Below, piece by piece: positions 13,700-27,100 of a stretch of 64,000 nucleotides of DNA. The DNA lies in assembly GCA_033239525.1 (NCBI GenBank), contig BSYO01000010.1:12462089-12526088 (forward strand), written 5' to 3'. The stretch is from Nepenthes gracilis (lineage: Eukaryota > Streptophyta > Magnoliopsida > Caryophyllales > Nepenthaceae). The number at the start of each line of letters is the position of its first letter. Position 1 is the first letter of the stretch. Below the pieces are notes generated by a model, which was not told the DNA's origin, did not search any database, and was given only the letters and a program-made list of their open reading frames with translations. Both the position numbers and the translations under genes were made by a program.

Positions 13700-14539
13700 T
13701 TGTTAAAGGCATGCCTCAAGTGCACATAGGCTCAAGGTTCAAAGCCTAGCACCTCAACATACTTATGCCAAGCCCATTCCAAGAGGTGTGTTTGAAACAA
13801 ATGCCTTTTTTAAGGCTTAGGAAGCGCATCTTATAGGCCTCACAGATTTTTTTTTTCAAAATAAAAAAAAAAGAATTGTTTCTTTTAATATTAACTTGGT
13901 ACATATAATATTAGGATTGATGAAAGCAATGATTGTTTAATTAAACAAATGGATGGAAACTATAATGAGAAGAGTGAATTTATATTTAATGATGATTATT
14001 CAACAGAAGATATATAGCTAAAATTAATTGAGTAAATGTGTAGTCACATTACACAAATTTGAACATAGTATAAAACCTTAAACAATATGTGTCTTTAAAG
14101 CTACTCCAGCGAAATTTATAAATGACAAATATTTTAATTTAGAGAGACATATAAAAATAAAATCATCATTCAAACATATAAGCTAAAGAAAGAAAATAAA
14201 CTTTTGCTTGATGATGATGATATGTATTACTCTTTACTACAAGTATCTTGACAACAATATACCAAGTTTGTTAACGAATTTATTATTCTTGTGCATTTTT
14301 TGTAAGTTATGCCTATTAATTGTCATATTTTATATTATTAGTTGAACTATGAGTTTATAATTATTGTCAGAATTACTTATTTTGTTTTTTTATATAATTA
14401 GTAGGTTTGACAAATAAAATTCATTACAAGAAGTTACATATAAATTTTCTAAATAGAAGTCTCACTTCTATCAATTTTGAGCCTTGCACAAAGACTCCAT
14501 GGACCTTTTGTGACTTGATGCACCTTGTGCCTTTAACAA
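13700..14539. mobile_element. Non-autonomous hAT-like element (840 bp)
   Basis: Perfect 12-bp terminal inverted repeats: TTGTTAAAGGCA at the left, TGCCTTTAACAA at the right. Just inside each end are several GCCT/AGGC-rich words (GCATGCCTCAAG, AGGCTCAAGG, CACCTTGTGC), the subterminal style of plant hAT elements. The interior is AT-rich with no coding. A clear 8-bp target duplication was not found. The same terminal word begins the hAT locus at 24,802. Confidence 0.6.
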
Positions 14540-14666
14540 CACTACTAGTAATTGTGAAGGAAAGGTTCTTTCCAGAGTACTAAGGGTGCAATAAGTCTGG
14601 AACGAGAAGAATGCCAGAACATTGAGGACAAATGTTTTCCTGTAGAGTTGGCATGGGACAATTTCC

Positions 14667-14849
14667 TTAGCTAATGCTTTTTTGACATGTGGAGCATTCA
14701 GAAGTGTCTCTTAGCAAACATTCAGCAAGACTGGAAAGCTCCACTGCATTTATGAGTTCCTTTTCTGAGTTTTCTTCCATCAGTTGCAGGGAAGATCCCT
14801 TATCCTCCTTGTAATCAATATCCGCATCCCCTTGATATAATTCTTTTGC
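14667..14849 (-). other. Unexplained 60-codon frame in intron 11
   Basis: A stop-to-stop minus-strand frame without an ATG start, reading ELYQGDADIDYKEDKGS near its beginning and SSLAECLLRDTSEC towards its end. It is acidic and of balanced composition, unlike the AT-rich frames around it, so it could be a decayed exon or captured gene fragment. It does not match the FTSH12 sequence I would expect next. No family recognised. Confidence 0.3.
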
Positions 14850-15097
14850 TTATTTATACTAAACTACATTTGGTGATTGATACAACTAAAAGAGAATAGT
14901 ATATTAACATTAAAATTTGGCCTCAACTGCCCAGTGCCCATACTAAAATTAAAAAAAAAAAAGGATCAGTAAAAAAATATGCATACAAGGAGATCCTGAG
15001 TCATAATTTATTAAGGAAAAAAATTCTAATTCCAGATTTAAGCACTAAGTGGATGCAATATACGTGCACACATGCAATGAGACAGGGATTGACTCAC
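14850..15097. other. Start of FTSH12 intron 11
   Basis: Intron sequence following the GTGAGT donor at 15,097, with an A-run at about 14,948. Nothing else recognised. Confidence 0.5.
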
Positions 15098-15169
15098 AGC
15101 CATTATTCCTGCTTCATTGACAAGATTCCGAATATCTGCCCCAGAATAACCAACAGTGCGAAAAACAAG
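15098..15169 (-). CDS. FTSH12: FTSH12 exon 11: AAA small-subdomain start, last exon in window
   Basis: A 24-codon exon bounded by CTACAG and GCT|GTGAGT. It encodes LVFRTVGYSGADIRNLVNEA, matching the sensor 2 / lid region of FtsH AAA domains. The next expected block (VRKG..YQQDIVDVLDKQ and then the HEAGH zinc site) was looked for on the minus strand between 1 and 15,097 and not found. Intron 11 therefore probably continues past the window start. Confidence 0.9.
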
Positions 15170-18100
15170 CTGTAGAAATTGAACATGGTAACATAAATAA
15201 TGCTCAGTATCTAGAAAAACAATTAAAATAGTGCATAGGTCTGAGAGAGGTCAAGGGAGAGGAAGGCCATAAACAACCCTCACCCCGGCGGAAAATAAAA
15301 GGAAAAGAGAGACCATAACCAAAACTATGAACAGCATATCTCCATCCATCAATAAAGTTATGGAAACTTGAGAACAAGCGACTCATATAACAAAAATGGT
15401 GCTACACTATGTCACCTGGCTAACTTTCCCCCAACAATAATCAAAATTAACATGGATTGGCAAATTTTAAAATAGCTTCCAAACAATGGTATCAACAAAA
15501 CAACCGTAACACTTAGTAGCAGCTATATAGAGGATTCATGGATGAAAATATTTACATCAGTTGCAGCCATAACAAACGACACGAAATGATATTAAACATA
15601 GTGGGCGCAATTTTTTCGTCACCACATAAAAAATAACTTATATACTAAAATTTGACCATCTTTAATAATTTATTTGTCTCTTTAATAAGTTTTAGTCAAT
15701 TTTATTAAAATTAATCTTGATATCTGTCTATAATATTAAAAAATAACCCAAAACTATTAATTTATATATGTTTTATAGCTTTACAAAATATGAGAATTTG
15801 AACCTCTTAGGTCGTTTAAGTATATTTAAAGCATGTGGATTTAAGTTTTCATGAGCAAAGCAAAGAAAAAATTGATCAATACGAAGACATATTACAATTT
15901 TATTGTAATATCAAAAAATATTGGTATAAGAGGCTTTATACCTATATATACCAACCGCTATTTCCTTCAATGACCATAGAAACGATTAGAAGTTAAAGAA
16001 AGTGTAAAAATCAAATGAAAGAGATAAAAGGGTCGTCAAATATAAGGGTGATTCAACCTGAGGAAGAGAGAGGGCAAATGATATCTCTAGACTAGCTAGA
16101 AAAAGAGATGGGAGAATAAACGACTTGAATCAAGGGTATCAAAGACAATTATCAGTAAGCATTTGTTGCTAACGAGGATAAAAAACGAGATGGATGAGCT
16201 ACTTCTACAATATTTTTATTTAAAGTACGGATATTGCCATTGTACTAGTTGAGATTAATGACTAAATCACTCTTATGATTGGTGTATCAAAAGTGGAAGT
16301 TAAATAAGTATTGAAGACGATGAAGATTGGGAAGGCAGTTGGACCAGATGGTATCCTGGTAAAATTTTGGAAATGTATGGGGCAGTAAGGAAGTACCTAA
16401 TTATCTAGATTGTTTAACAAAACCCTAGGCAACAAGATGATGTCAAACAAGGAGAGAACATGCACATCAATAAACAAAGAGAATATATAGAGTTGTGTCT
16501 ATACAAAAACCAGGTTGATTAGTCATAAAATGATGCAATGGGAAAGAGTGATTGAAAAGATGATAAGACAGGACGAGTGTAACAAACAATCAATGTGGAG
16601 TCAACCCAGGTAAGCATATGATATCTTTCTTTTGAGGCGTTGTAGAAAGAGTGGTTCTCACTAATTCAGAGAGACATATGACAAAATTCCAAGAGAGCTA
16701 TTACGGAGAATTTTGGAGAAATAAAGATGTTTTCATGGCATAAATCAAAGCTATGAAACACAAATCTAATGAAGTAGTAATTGTGTGAAGAAAATGTAGG
16801 AAGGCTGAAATTTCTCTAATTCCACTTACCTAACATCAAGTGTTAGCTTTAGGCCGATTTCTATTTGCCTTAGCTATGGATAAGCTAATCAAGCACATCA
16901 AGATGATGTACCTCGGTACATGCCTTTTGCAGAAAATTTGGTGAATGAAACGAGGGAGTTAAATGCTAAGTTGGGTGTTCAGAGGGAAGAGAGATTTTAG
17001 AGTTAGTTGAACAAAAATTTAATATATGGATGCAAGTAAAAGTAGATGACAATGGAGTTGCCAGAATTAAGGACTAAAATCCTACGAAAGTGGGTTTGTT
17101 TTAAAAATCTAAGTTCAATGATTTAGAAAAAGGAAGGACCGATGAGGATATTACACACATGATCAAAGCAAGTTGGATGAAACAGAGAAAAGCAACAAGG
17201 ATCCTAACCAATGGGATAATACCACTTAAACTTAGATGAAAATAATACAAGGTGATTATTAGGCCAACTATGTTATATGCAGCAGAGTGTTGGGTTGTTA
17301 AGTACCAACATATTAAAAAAAAAGGTTTTAAAGTAATGATGATGTTGAGACGGATGTGTGGTCACACTAGAAGAAAGAACGACTAATGATGTTATATAGG
17401 AAAAACAATGTAGTAATGAAAGAAGACAAAATTTAAGAGGCATTTGAAGTTGTCTGGTCACTTAAGACAAAGACCAAGTATTGCATCTGTTTCAATAGGT
17501 GAGAGCTCAGAGGAGGTTCCTGGTACAAAAGGTAAAGAAAGACTAAAAAAGAGTGAGAAGGAATCCATGAACACATTTGAACAAGTAGAGGATAAGGCCT
17601 TCAACAACTGAGTGTAGGTCATGAATCCATGTAGCCGACCCCACTTAGTTTGAAAAACTTGGTTTGGTTTGGTTTAATCATAACCAATTAATGACCAAAA
17701 CTAATCTTATTTCAGGTTTCATACAAAAATATCTATCACATTTCACAGCTTGACCAAAGATTGTCCTAAAATAACAAGGGTAGTCTGCAATTTCTAGTGC
17801 AACAAACATGGATAGACCTACAAAATTCAGAAGGCAATATGAAAATTCAAGCAGGCAATAAGAGTGAGAGGCACGTACTGCAAGGTGAGAGGAAGGGGGA
17901 CGTAAGGCAGGGGGCTGTGCGAGGTAGGGAGAGATCAATTGAAGAAGGGGGGAAAAGACCATCCTCAAGGTTCTCATTGGTTGAAGATTGTGGCTGCTGG
18001 GGTAGGGGAGAGATTGAGGAGGTTAAGAGTGTTCATTTCACAGAGTCTAGCAAACTGAAGAAATTGAAACAAATTTTAAAAACAAGATAAAATTGAAATC

Positions 18101-21100
18101 CAAGTTCAGAGGAAATTATAAGTGCACTCTTAACTAACCAACAAATCTGCAATTTTAGCCCGCATGTGTATTCATATAGATAGACCAATATTCATAGGTA
18201 GGCATGCCCAATTTGCAAGTTTTTCCTTGGTTTGTCCATCTGTATTTTGGTCATGTAGGAATAGGTGCAATCTAGCCTGTTATGCAATATGCCTAAACTG
18301 CACCACTTTCACTGTCCATTTTAGACAAAATGACAAAATAAACCCAGAGGAAATTATAACAGATCAGTTACCTTCCCAAAATCAACATCTTCAGCCAGCA
18401 GCTTTCCTGCACTATGCACTCCAAAAATTTGCACTCTTTGTTTTGCATCAGGCAACCCAACGTACAAACGGCGGTCAATACGCCCAGGACGAACAAATTC
18501 TGGATCTAATTCATCTGGCCTATTAGTTGCACAGATGAAAATCACGGCCTGTCTTAGTGACAACCGATCAACCCCTGTCCTTTCTTTCCTATATATGGAC
18601 AAAATATAAGAATCAAGTTCCAAGAAAACCAAATTTAAAGAGAAAATGAGGGCATGTAAACTTTCAAATGAAAAAAACGTAAACAAGTATAAGAATCCAT
18701 GCTTTTCATAGCTCCATATATGCCAGGTAAGACTAAGGCCACAACAACAAGTTACAACTCATCAGGATAAAAATACATGCATGGATGAAAATGTAATGTA
18801 CTCAGCACCAACAGTAGCCCCAAAATCTTTGCTGCAAAATGGATACATATAGGAAACAATTCCCAAACAGGTAAAAGTTCCTCAGCAGTTTTCTTACTTT
18901 TCTGTACCTTGCAGCAGGGAGGAGGCACAGGCTGTAAAGCTAGTTAATGGATTCCTAAAGACATCACATTCAACTGTACATAAAATCTTTAGCAACAATT
19001 CTCCAAAACACAAGACAACCACAGTTTTATCCTTGCTTGTGCATTGCAATTGTAGAGACCCTTTAGGATGATAGATTTACAGACCATGAAGATCAAGCTC
19101 CATGAACAGAAAAAAATTTATGACATTCCAGAGCCATTAATGTATCAAAACTGAGCATCAGGTTGTCTGGCAAGACACAACAAAGACAGCAGCAATAATT
19201 AATAGGAAGATGAACACAGATGTTTACTACAAGTGATGCAAGTTGGGAGAAAGGGGCCCATTATTATTTCCTTATAAGAATGGTCCCATCGCCCACATGA
19301 AAGAACACCAACCTAAACATGAAACAATATAGCAATACGATGCCTTTCAGCATTTCTTCGTTCGGACTTTAGACACATCTAAATTCCACTATTAAGACTT
19401 TTTTGTCTTTTCATGATGTTATGCATTATAATGGATGAGATTTATAATACAACTTCGTTACAACTCACAGCAATAAAATTACTTTGCACAAAATACACGA
19501 CTGCAAAATGAATGCAGTTGAGGATACAAATGAACTTCAAAATGACCACTAGGTTTTGCTAGATGTCCCTTAGGTTATTTGATTGGAGTTTTTCAAAGTG
19601 AATGATACTTGTTTTAAGCTTAGTTTCGCTTTATAGCCAGCCTTGAACAGTCAAGTCTAAGCCCGACCACAAAAAGGAAAAAGGCTTGCCAGCAGAAATT
19701 CTAAGACTCTACCTTAAAGCTAGCTAAGATTTCTAACGAATTTCATTATTTTATCCGAATTGACTATTTGTTTCCAAATTCATTTTCAATTGAGTTATCA
19801 GTCTGGTCTTGTTCTGCTTGTAGGCCGCTCTTTTTTGCTGCTGGTGGCACAGGTCCATGTTTGGTGACTTAGCTAGCAAAACCTGGGGGGAAAGATTCAA
19901 CAAGGCATTTGTCTAGCATGAATCCACAAAAGAAATAGTAGATTTTAACAGGAGAAAAAAGTTTTTTGAAAAAAAAGAGGATAAAAGTGGACAATAAAGT
20001 GAAGCTTGAATTTTCTACCTCCTCATTGAATGTGCCAGTAGAAGGTATTTCAAGATTGGGAATATAGAACAACAGAGTGTTTATTTGAGTATTGATATTA
20101 GATTCTAGCTTGTATCAGATTATCACATTAGCTATGCGGTTTTAAATTTACCACTTTTACACTAAAATGAAAACAACATGAATCCACGATGTTACATCCA
20201 TAAACATCAACAAAATAAGCAGTTTGCAAAAAGATGAAGCAAAAATTTCAAAACAGAGAGGGAATGAAAACACAATACTTACTCCCCATCCAGCTGGGCT
20301 GTCAGAGCCTCAAATGTTGCCCTTCTGCGGGGATCCTTTTTTGCATGCCTTCCAGCAATAGCATCTATTTCGTCCACAAAAATGAAAGAAGGAGCCTAGC
20401 AAAATATACAGAAGGTCAACCTCATCAGCTTCCTGACATCATGGTCTGTAAATGATGTTCAAGTTGAACCCATACTAGAGCTGAGGGAGGTTGGAGAAGT
20501 TACATGAAATCTGCTCATTTAGGCTAGTGTATGTAAATCATCAATGGTTAAGGCAGTCGTATTTTGCAAAACAATTAAATAATTAATGGTTGAAGAAATC
20601 TGCCCATTTAGGCTAGTGTCTGTAAATCATCAATGGGTAAGGCAGTTGTATTTTGCAAAACAATTACATAATTAATGGTAGAAGTAGCGAGTCAACAGGG
20701 CAGGAATACATAATTTGGATATAAGAGCATACTTTTGCGAGTCAAATGTTAGGGATATTGCCCCCAAACTGGAAGAAAAACATCTTTTAATATCGAGGTG
20801 GCGAGGATTTAATTCTTCTATATTGATGGTTCTGTTGGAAAAATAAATTTTCCACTTACATCTCATTCTCTTTATTGAATTTTATTTTGCACAGCACATA
20901 TCAAAACAAAACTTTAAATGGACAAACTGGAATTCATAGGAAGGTTGAATGGAGAAATAATCAAATATGTCTATCCTCCTACAAATTGATGAAATGACAA
21001 GGAAAATTACCATCAATGAAATAACAAGTTACAAGTTTTCTTCACTTCTCTGTGTTACAAATCCACAAATTGAGCAAGAAAGAGAAAACTGATTACAATA

Positions 21101-24100
21101 GTGTAGACATTGTTTATGGAATAAGAACTAGGACATAATTGTACTGAACAGAAGGTAACATCATTTACTCTGAGTTTTGCCACAAATCAGCAATAAGTAA
21201 ATAGAAAAGGAGAAGAAGATAGCATAGCAAAGTTTCAACAACTATGCAAAAATGAGAAAGAACCAATAATATGAACTCAAGTTCCAACAACAACACACAA
21301 AAAAAAAAAAAAAAAAAAAGAACTGATATATCATGTAGTTCATTTTATAAACCACCTTTCATACTCCATGATATCACAAGAATGTGTATATCTCCATAAG
21401 TAACGCTGCCATCCTTCAAATTATTTACCAAAAGCACAAACTTCAGATTTTTTACCCCCAGGAGCAGCTACAGATGCCAAAGAGGACAATCTTTCTACTA
21501 ATCTTAAAACTTCTGGCAAAGGCCAACCAGTATTTAATATCCGTGAAAAAACAAATGGTTCTTACATTTCTCCTTGCAATAGAAAACATTTCATTGATCC
21601 TTGCAGCCCCACTTTTCTCACTGTCAGTGAACTCTGCACCAGAAGCAAAGACAAAAGGCAACCCACTTTCTTTTGCCAGTGTTCGAGCAAAAAGTGTTTT
21701 GCCTGTGCCTGGAGGTCCCGAAAGAAGAACACCCTGTCATGCAGATAAAACGAGCAGAAGTATTACCTTGTACTCATTACATAGCAGAAATCATGCCGGA
21801 CACTAATTATAAGTGAGAAACAATGCTTCAGGTATGCCGAAAGGCTAGAGGATATTACCCTGACAAATTGCACACCTCTTTCATAGTACTGCAAGGGGTT
21901 TCCCATATATATCATTAATTCATCGAGAAGATCCCAAACATCACCTCCCATTATTACTTCTCTATACATTGATTTTGTTTCACCAGATTCACCAACAGGC
22001 TACAGCAAGGATTAAGTGTAATCAGACTGCATGATTTAAACAGAAAGGAAGAAAGTAAAAAAGCATTTTGTGGAGAAGAATACTACCATTATAAAGTTTT
22101 CTGCATATGCCATATCAAAAAGTTGGTTAGACTTTTTATAGAGAAAACGGTTTGAAGTAATGTGTAGAAGCATCAAGGACTCTCTTATGAACCACAAAAT
22201 TAGAATTCCTGGCAGCAATGCAATCACAACTCGTAGGAAGTAATGAATTTGCCGTTTTTGAAGAAGATCCACTTCAACACCTGAATTTGAAATAGTCTCA
22301 AACAAGTATGGATCAAGGGGAATATCAACCTAGAAAACAACAATGAGATGGAAGAACTGTAAGACAAGGGATGACAAGGTCAAATTGGACACTATTAGTA
22401 TCAAGAAACAGCACATACAATGTACTCCAAAGGGAAGCCTTCCTTCATAGTGACATATAATCTCTTAAGGCCCTCTGTGAACACTACAGCAGCAACCTGT
22501 TGAAGACGGAATCAATAAATAATGTACTCCTTTAATTATCCAGTACATAAACAAGAAGTAGCTCTTCTGAAAGCAGTCATTTAATATAAAAATGAGGAAA
22601 GAGATTCATTTAAGATGAAAGGAGTTGATTGATATATATACATTAGTGTGCATATAATGCACAGTTTTTGGAGCATTAAGGTGGGTAATGCATTTAGATA
22701 CTCCTTTGAAATCAGTCTTTTCCAAATTATTTACCTGGAGGGAGAGAGAAGAGAAAAGAAGAGATGGTCAAGCTGAGCCAACTAAGGCTAAGCAGACCAC
22801 AAAATTAATAGGCAAATTTGGCAACATATTTTTTAAGTGACCAGCCAATCCCTGTCAAGAAAGGTACAATCAATATCCGGACTTGGTTTAGCTGGTAATC
22901 AAGTAAGCAGGGTTTTGGGTCATGCATTTTGATTCACGCTATTCAGCCTCATTGTGTTGAGCCATCATTGAGCCAGGTTGTTAAGGCTGAAACCTAGCAT
23001 TGAGTAGCCTACAGTGAGGCTGTTTTGGGTTTGAAATTGATCTTTGGTTCACCACACATCTTGCCATTTTGATTTTGGGTTGCTAGGATCAATAAGCCAA
23101 TTATTCATTGATATGAGTTTAATTTGTTTGGGTTATTTTATAGTCGTTTTACAACAATCCCAAGCCAAATTGCCCAATATTTCTCATAAAAAGGTACATT
23201 TCATATTCATATTTTGCTTTATGAGAATCTTCTTTCTATGTTTAGGATGCTCCCTGTTTGAGTTACAACAACTTAACAAAGTTCGAGTAAGCAGATTAAT
23301 ATGCATTCCTCAACAGATGTTTTGATCCATAGAAAGATATGATTCGGTATCTGGATCCATCTCCATATATAATATGGAAGAACCAATACTTAAGGATGTA
23401 TAAGTACGACTTGTTTCAAGTTGTTTTGGATATGAGTTGTTTAAGTTCATGATACTTCTGTCTGGACCACTCTAAGTTCATGGTGTCTATTGCACTTGTT
23501 TTGGTTTGGGCCATACAGGTTTGGGGAGTTTTACTTTAATTGATTTTCATATTAGGGTTGGCTATATTTGGAGGTGCATTAGGCCTTTTCCGGGTTGAGC
23601 ATTATCACACCTCTAGACAGAAGCTGGCAACTAGACCTCAGTAAATTATGTGGCGAAGAAGCAGGACTATGATTGTGTCATCCAATTCCATGGAATTCCA
23701 CTGTCCCACCTAATAAAAATCTACGTAGAAGTTAAGAAACATGACATTGTTACATTGGCATTAATGTTGGCCTGGCCTGGCATGGATGGGGCAAGATTGA
23801 GCATGAAAATTTTCTCTATACCTCAAGTCAAGCACGCCTCGCCCAAGCTTCAAACAGGTCTTTTAAGTGTACAATATATCTAGCCTCACAAAGGAACAAT
23901 CAGAGCCTCCCTTGCACAATAAGCAAAGGAGAAGAGAGGATGATTTAGCTGAGGATTTCAGTAGAGATCATAAAAGTGAGAGGTGATCTTTTTTTTTTTT
24001 TCCTCCATTTAAGCCCTTTGTTGGTCATGTGAGCAGTGAGCCATGTTTAATTGCTTGCAAGTCTAATTTAGACATAGGGATAAAAATAGACAAAACTACC

Positions 24101-27100
24101 CTGGACATGCCAAAGTTAGCCATAAGGAGAGGATCAACTATCCTCAAATCCATGGGAGAAAAATCAAAATAATGAAATGACTTAAACTCCGACCTAATAT
24201 CCAGTATACCAGTCAGCAGGCCAGCACCACTGTACTTTATCTTATTATCCAGAAATTTTTAAAGTTCTTCTCTTGCAGAAATAGTCAACTCCTGGTTTGG
24301 TCAAGCATAGTTTTACCCCTGCTACCTCAATTATCCAACTAGAAATTGAACAGTACCAAATCAAGGGTCCAGTTTCACTTTAGCTAAAATAGCAGTAATA
24401 GCATCCTTCGAGAATTAGAAGAATAAATGACCTCTGTTTTGGAGATATTATTTCATAAAAGACAAGTATCCTCTTGTATCAGCCAACAATTGAATAGCCT
24501 CTCCTTTTTCTGAAGCTTGTCTAGTATCATAAGCACCCTGGCACCTTCACAGCCTTGTCACTGAGCACTTCATATGGTAAAGCAATGATGAACCATCCAG
24601 ATTTCATGCCCAACCACCTAATAGGATCATTGATTTTTATGCTAAACCCTCATACTTACATGACTTCAAATTAACTTATGTCTCTCAATTGGTTAGGGAA
24701 GAAGTTGTTGAAGGAAGAGGGACAAAATGGCTATTTTACCTTACCCAAGCTTAAATTGGTTCTGTTGGAGAGCTTAACTCAAACAAGTGTCTCAAGCACC
24801 ATTGTTAAAGGCACGAGACGTATTGACGGGCAAAGGGCCCCAAAAGCCTAGGCATAAGGCATAGGCGTGATCCTGATGGAATCAAAGTACTTGTCTATGA
24901 AATATATACACAAGATTCTTTTGTAACAATTCCAATTGTTCAAATTAATGACATAATAAATAGTTAAGCACTAAAACACATGCTAGACAATAATCATATA
25001 CTCCTAATTTAATTAAGCTTAGTAATATAAACATTTAGTAATTAATAATGTGTACAAGCTAGTCATGACTTATGACATCCAACTATAACTTATCATCGTC
25101 GTCAAACAAAAGTTCATCTTCTTCCTCTTCATTAGAGTTACAACATCCAATGTCTTCTTCCTCTTCCTCTGTTTCCTCTAAGTATACATCTTCTTTATCT
25201 ATAAGTTTCAATAGAATACTTCTAGAGACACTTATAGAAGATGATGAAGATTTCCCTGTTCATGAGACATTTGTACTAATTTTTGATCCAGTGCAATGTG
25301 TAGAATCATTTACCTCAACAACAGTAACAGCAATACCTCATGTCAAAGAATTATCTTGAAATGCAGATTTATTATATACATTGGAGTTTCTATTCATTCT
25401 TCCAATGAGCCATTTATTAATTTCGTCAATGTCATTCAAAAGAATGGGGGTCATACTATCATGCCTATTATACTGGTGTCTCATTGCTCAATCGTATTTA
25501 ACAACTACTAAATCATTTAAATATTGTTGTGCCAATCTATTTCTCATTTTGCTATGAAACTTCAAGAAGTCAATAAAAAAATATATGAATTATTTTATAG
25601 TTAACTATTTTGACTGGATGCTAATTTCAAATAACTAATTAGTAATTACTTGCTCGTTAGAATACTCTATTTTCTCTCACAACCAGTGATACTACATGTA
25701 AGGCTCAGAACTCTTATGGCAAATTTTTGCAAGTTCAAGCTTGAAAATAAATATGAACACCACCACTTAGCTGTTCATTGAAAAATTAGTACATACTTTA
25801 ATTTTGAGAAAAAAAAAACAATTAAAGTAAATAAATTATATAAAAATAACTAATTTATCTGGTGCTTTTGTATTCCTTTACCTTATAACCATATTTATCC
25901 CAATGAGATGTTTAACTCTCTTTTAAATTGTCAACTAGTTTGCAAGTTCATCTTGTACTTCCGCATTTGGAACAAACCTTTATATACAATTGTATAAACC
26001 CGTCATAATCTCTTCATCTTTCTCAATATTACAATTTGACTAAAAAAATTCTGGGCTCAAAAATATGGCCAGCCCATGCAAAGAGCGATATAATTAATAA
26101 TCACATCTTTTATCAATCATTTCAAAGGCCTCTGCGTATTTTTCTACTACCTCATCAAAGGACATAGCAATGGCTTCTTTAACCCTATTCATAGCTTCAT
26201 ATGTGTAGCCCATAGTAGATTTCTTCTCACCATCGGTCAGTCGAAGAACATTAATAAGAGGGCTTAATTTTAAGGTGTAGACAATATTTTTTCAAAAGGA
26301 ATGCATCAAGACAATGTTGGTTGCTCTCTTTCCTACTTGCTCTTTTACCCATTTGCTAGTTGCCCACTCTTTTAAAGTGAATATCTTTCTTAAATTGTTT
26401 TATTGCAGATGTATTGATCGAATAGTGATAAAAATAATTACAAATCGTGTAAAAGATAGCCTAATTAATTCTTTTTTTCTTATGAGCTGCCTCATCATGT
26501 TAACTACCCCTATACAATTATAAAGAAAACTATTCAAGAACATTGCCTTTTTTAATGTTTTCAATATCCTCCAACATCAAATCAATGCAATGGGCAGCAG
26601 ATTGTATCTAATACAAATGCAATCTCTTTGCTCGCAACAATTTTCCTATTTAAAATGAAAACATTATGTTGTTAGCGTATAATACTACTATATGTGTATC
26701 ATATTAATATATAACAACTTTTTCTAAAATATTAACCTACTATAATGTAATTTAAGGCATTATCTGTGACCACTTGAACCACATTTGCTTCTCTAATTTC
26801 CTTCACACTATCCTCAAGTATTTTAAACAATAGTTATCCACTCTTTACAAAATGAGAAGTATCAATGGAAATGATGAACGATGACCCCCTTAGAAAACTT
26901 ACCAAAAAGTTTATTATATATCTTTCTAGCATTGAATCATGTAATCCATCTATTGAATTAAACATCCATATTTTGCCCATTCCTCCTTATGGGCTTTCAT
27001 CATGTTTTTAGTTTGATCAATTTCCATCCTAAATAAAAGAACTCTCACCTCATAATAACTAAGTAATTTCAAACCAAGGTCATATTGTCCTACGGATTCA

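Noticed and set aside
18354..18686. 110-codon minus frame taken as a single coding unit
   Set aside because: Only 18,588-18,372 is FTSH12 exon 10. The upstream part of the frame is intron 9 and the last residues are intron 10.
25072..25359. Serine-rich 95-codon plus-strand frame
   Set aside because: It is the antisense of the acidic C-terminal tail of the hAT transposase relic.
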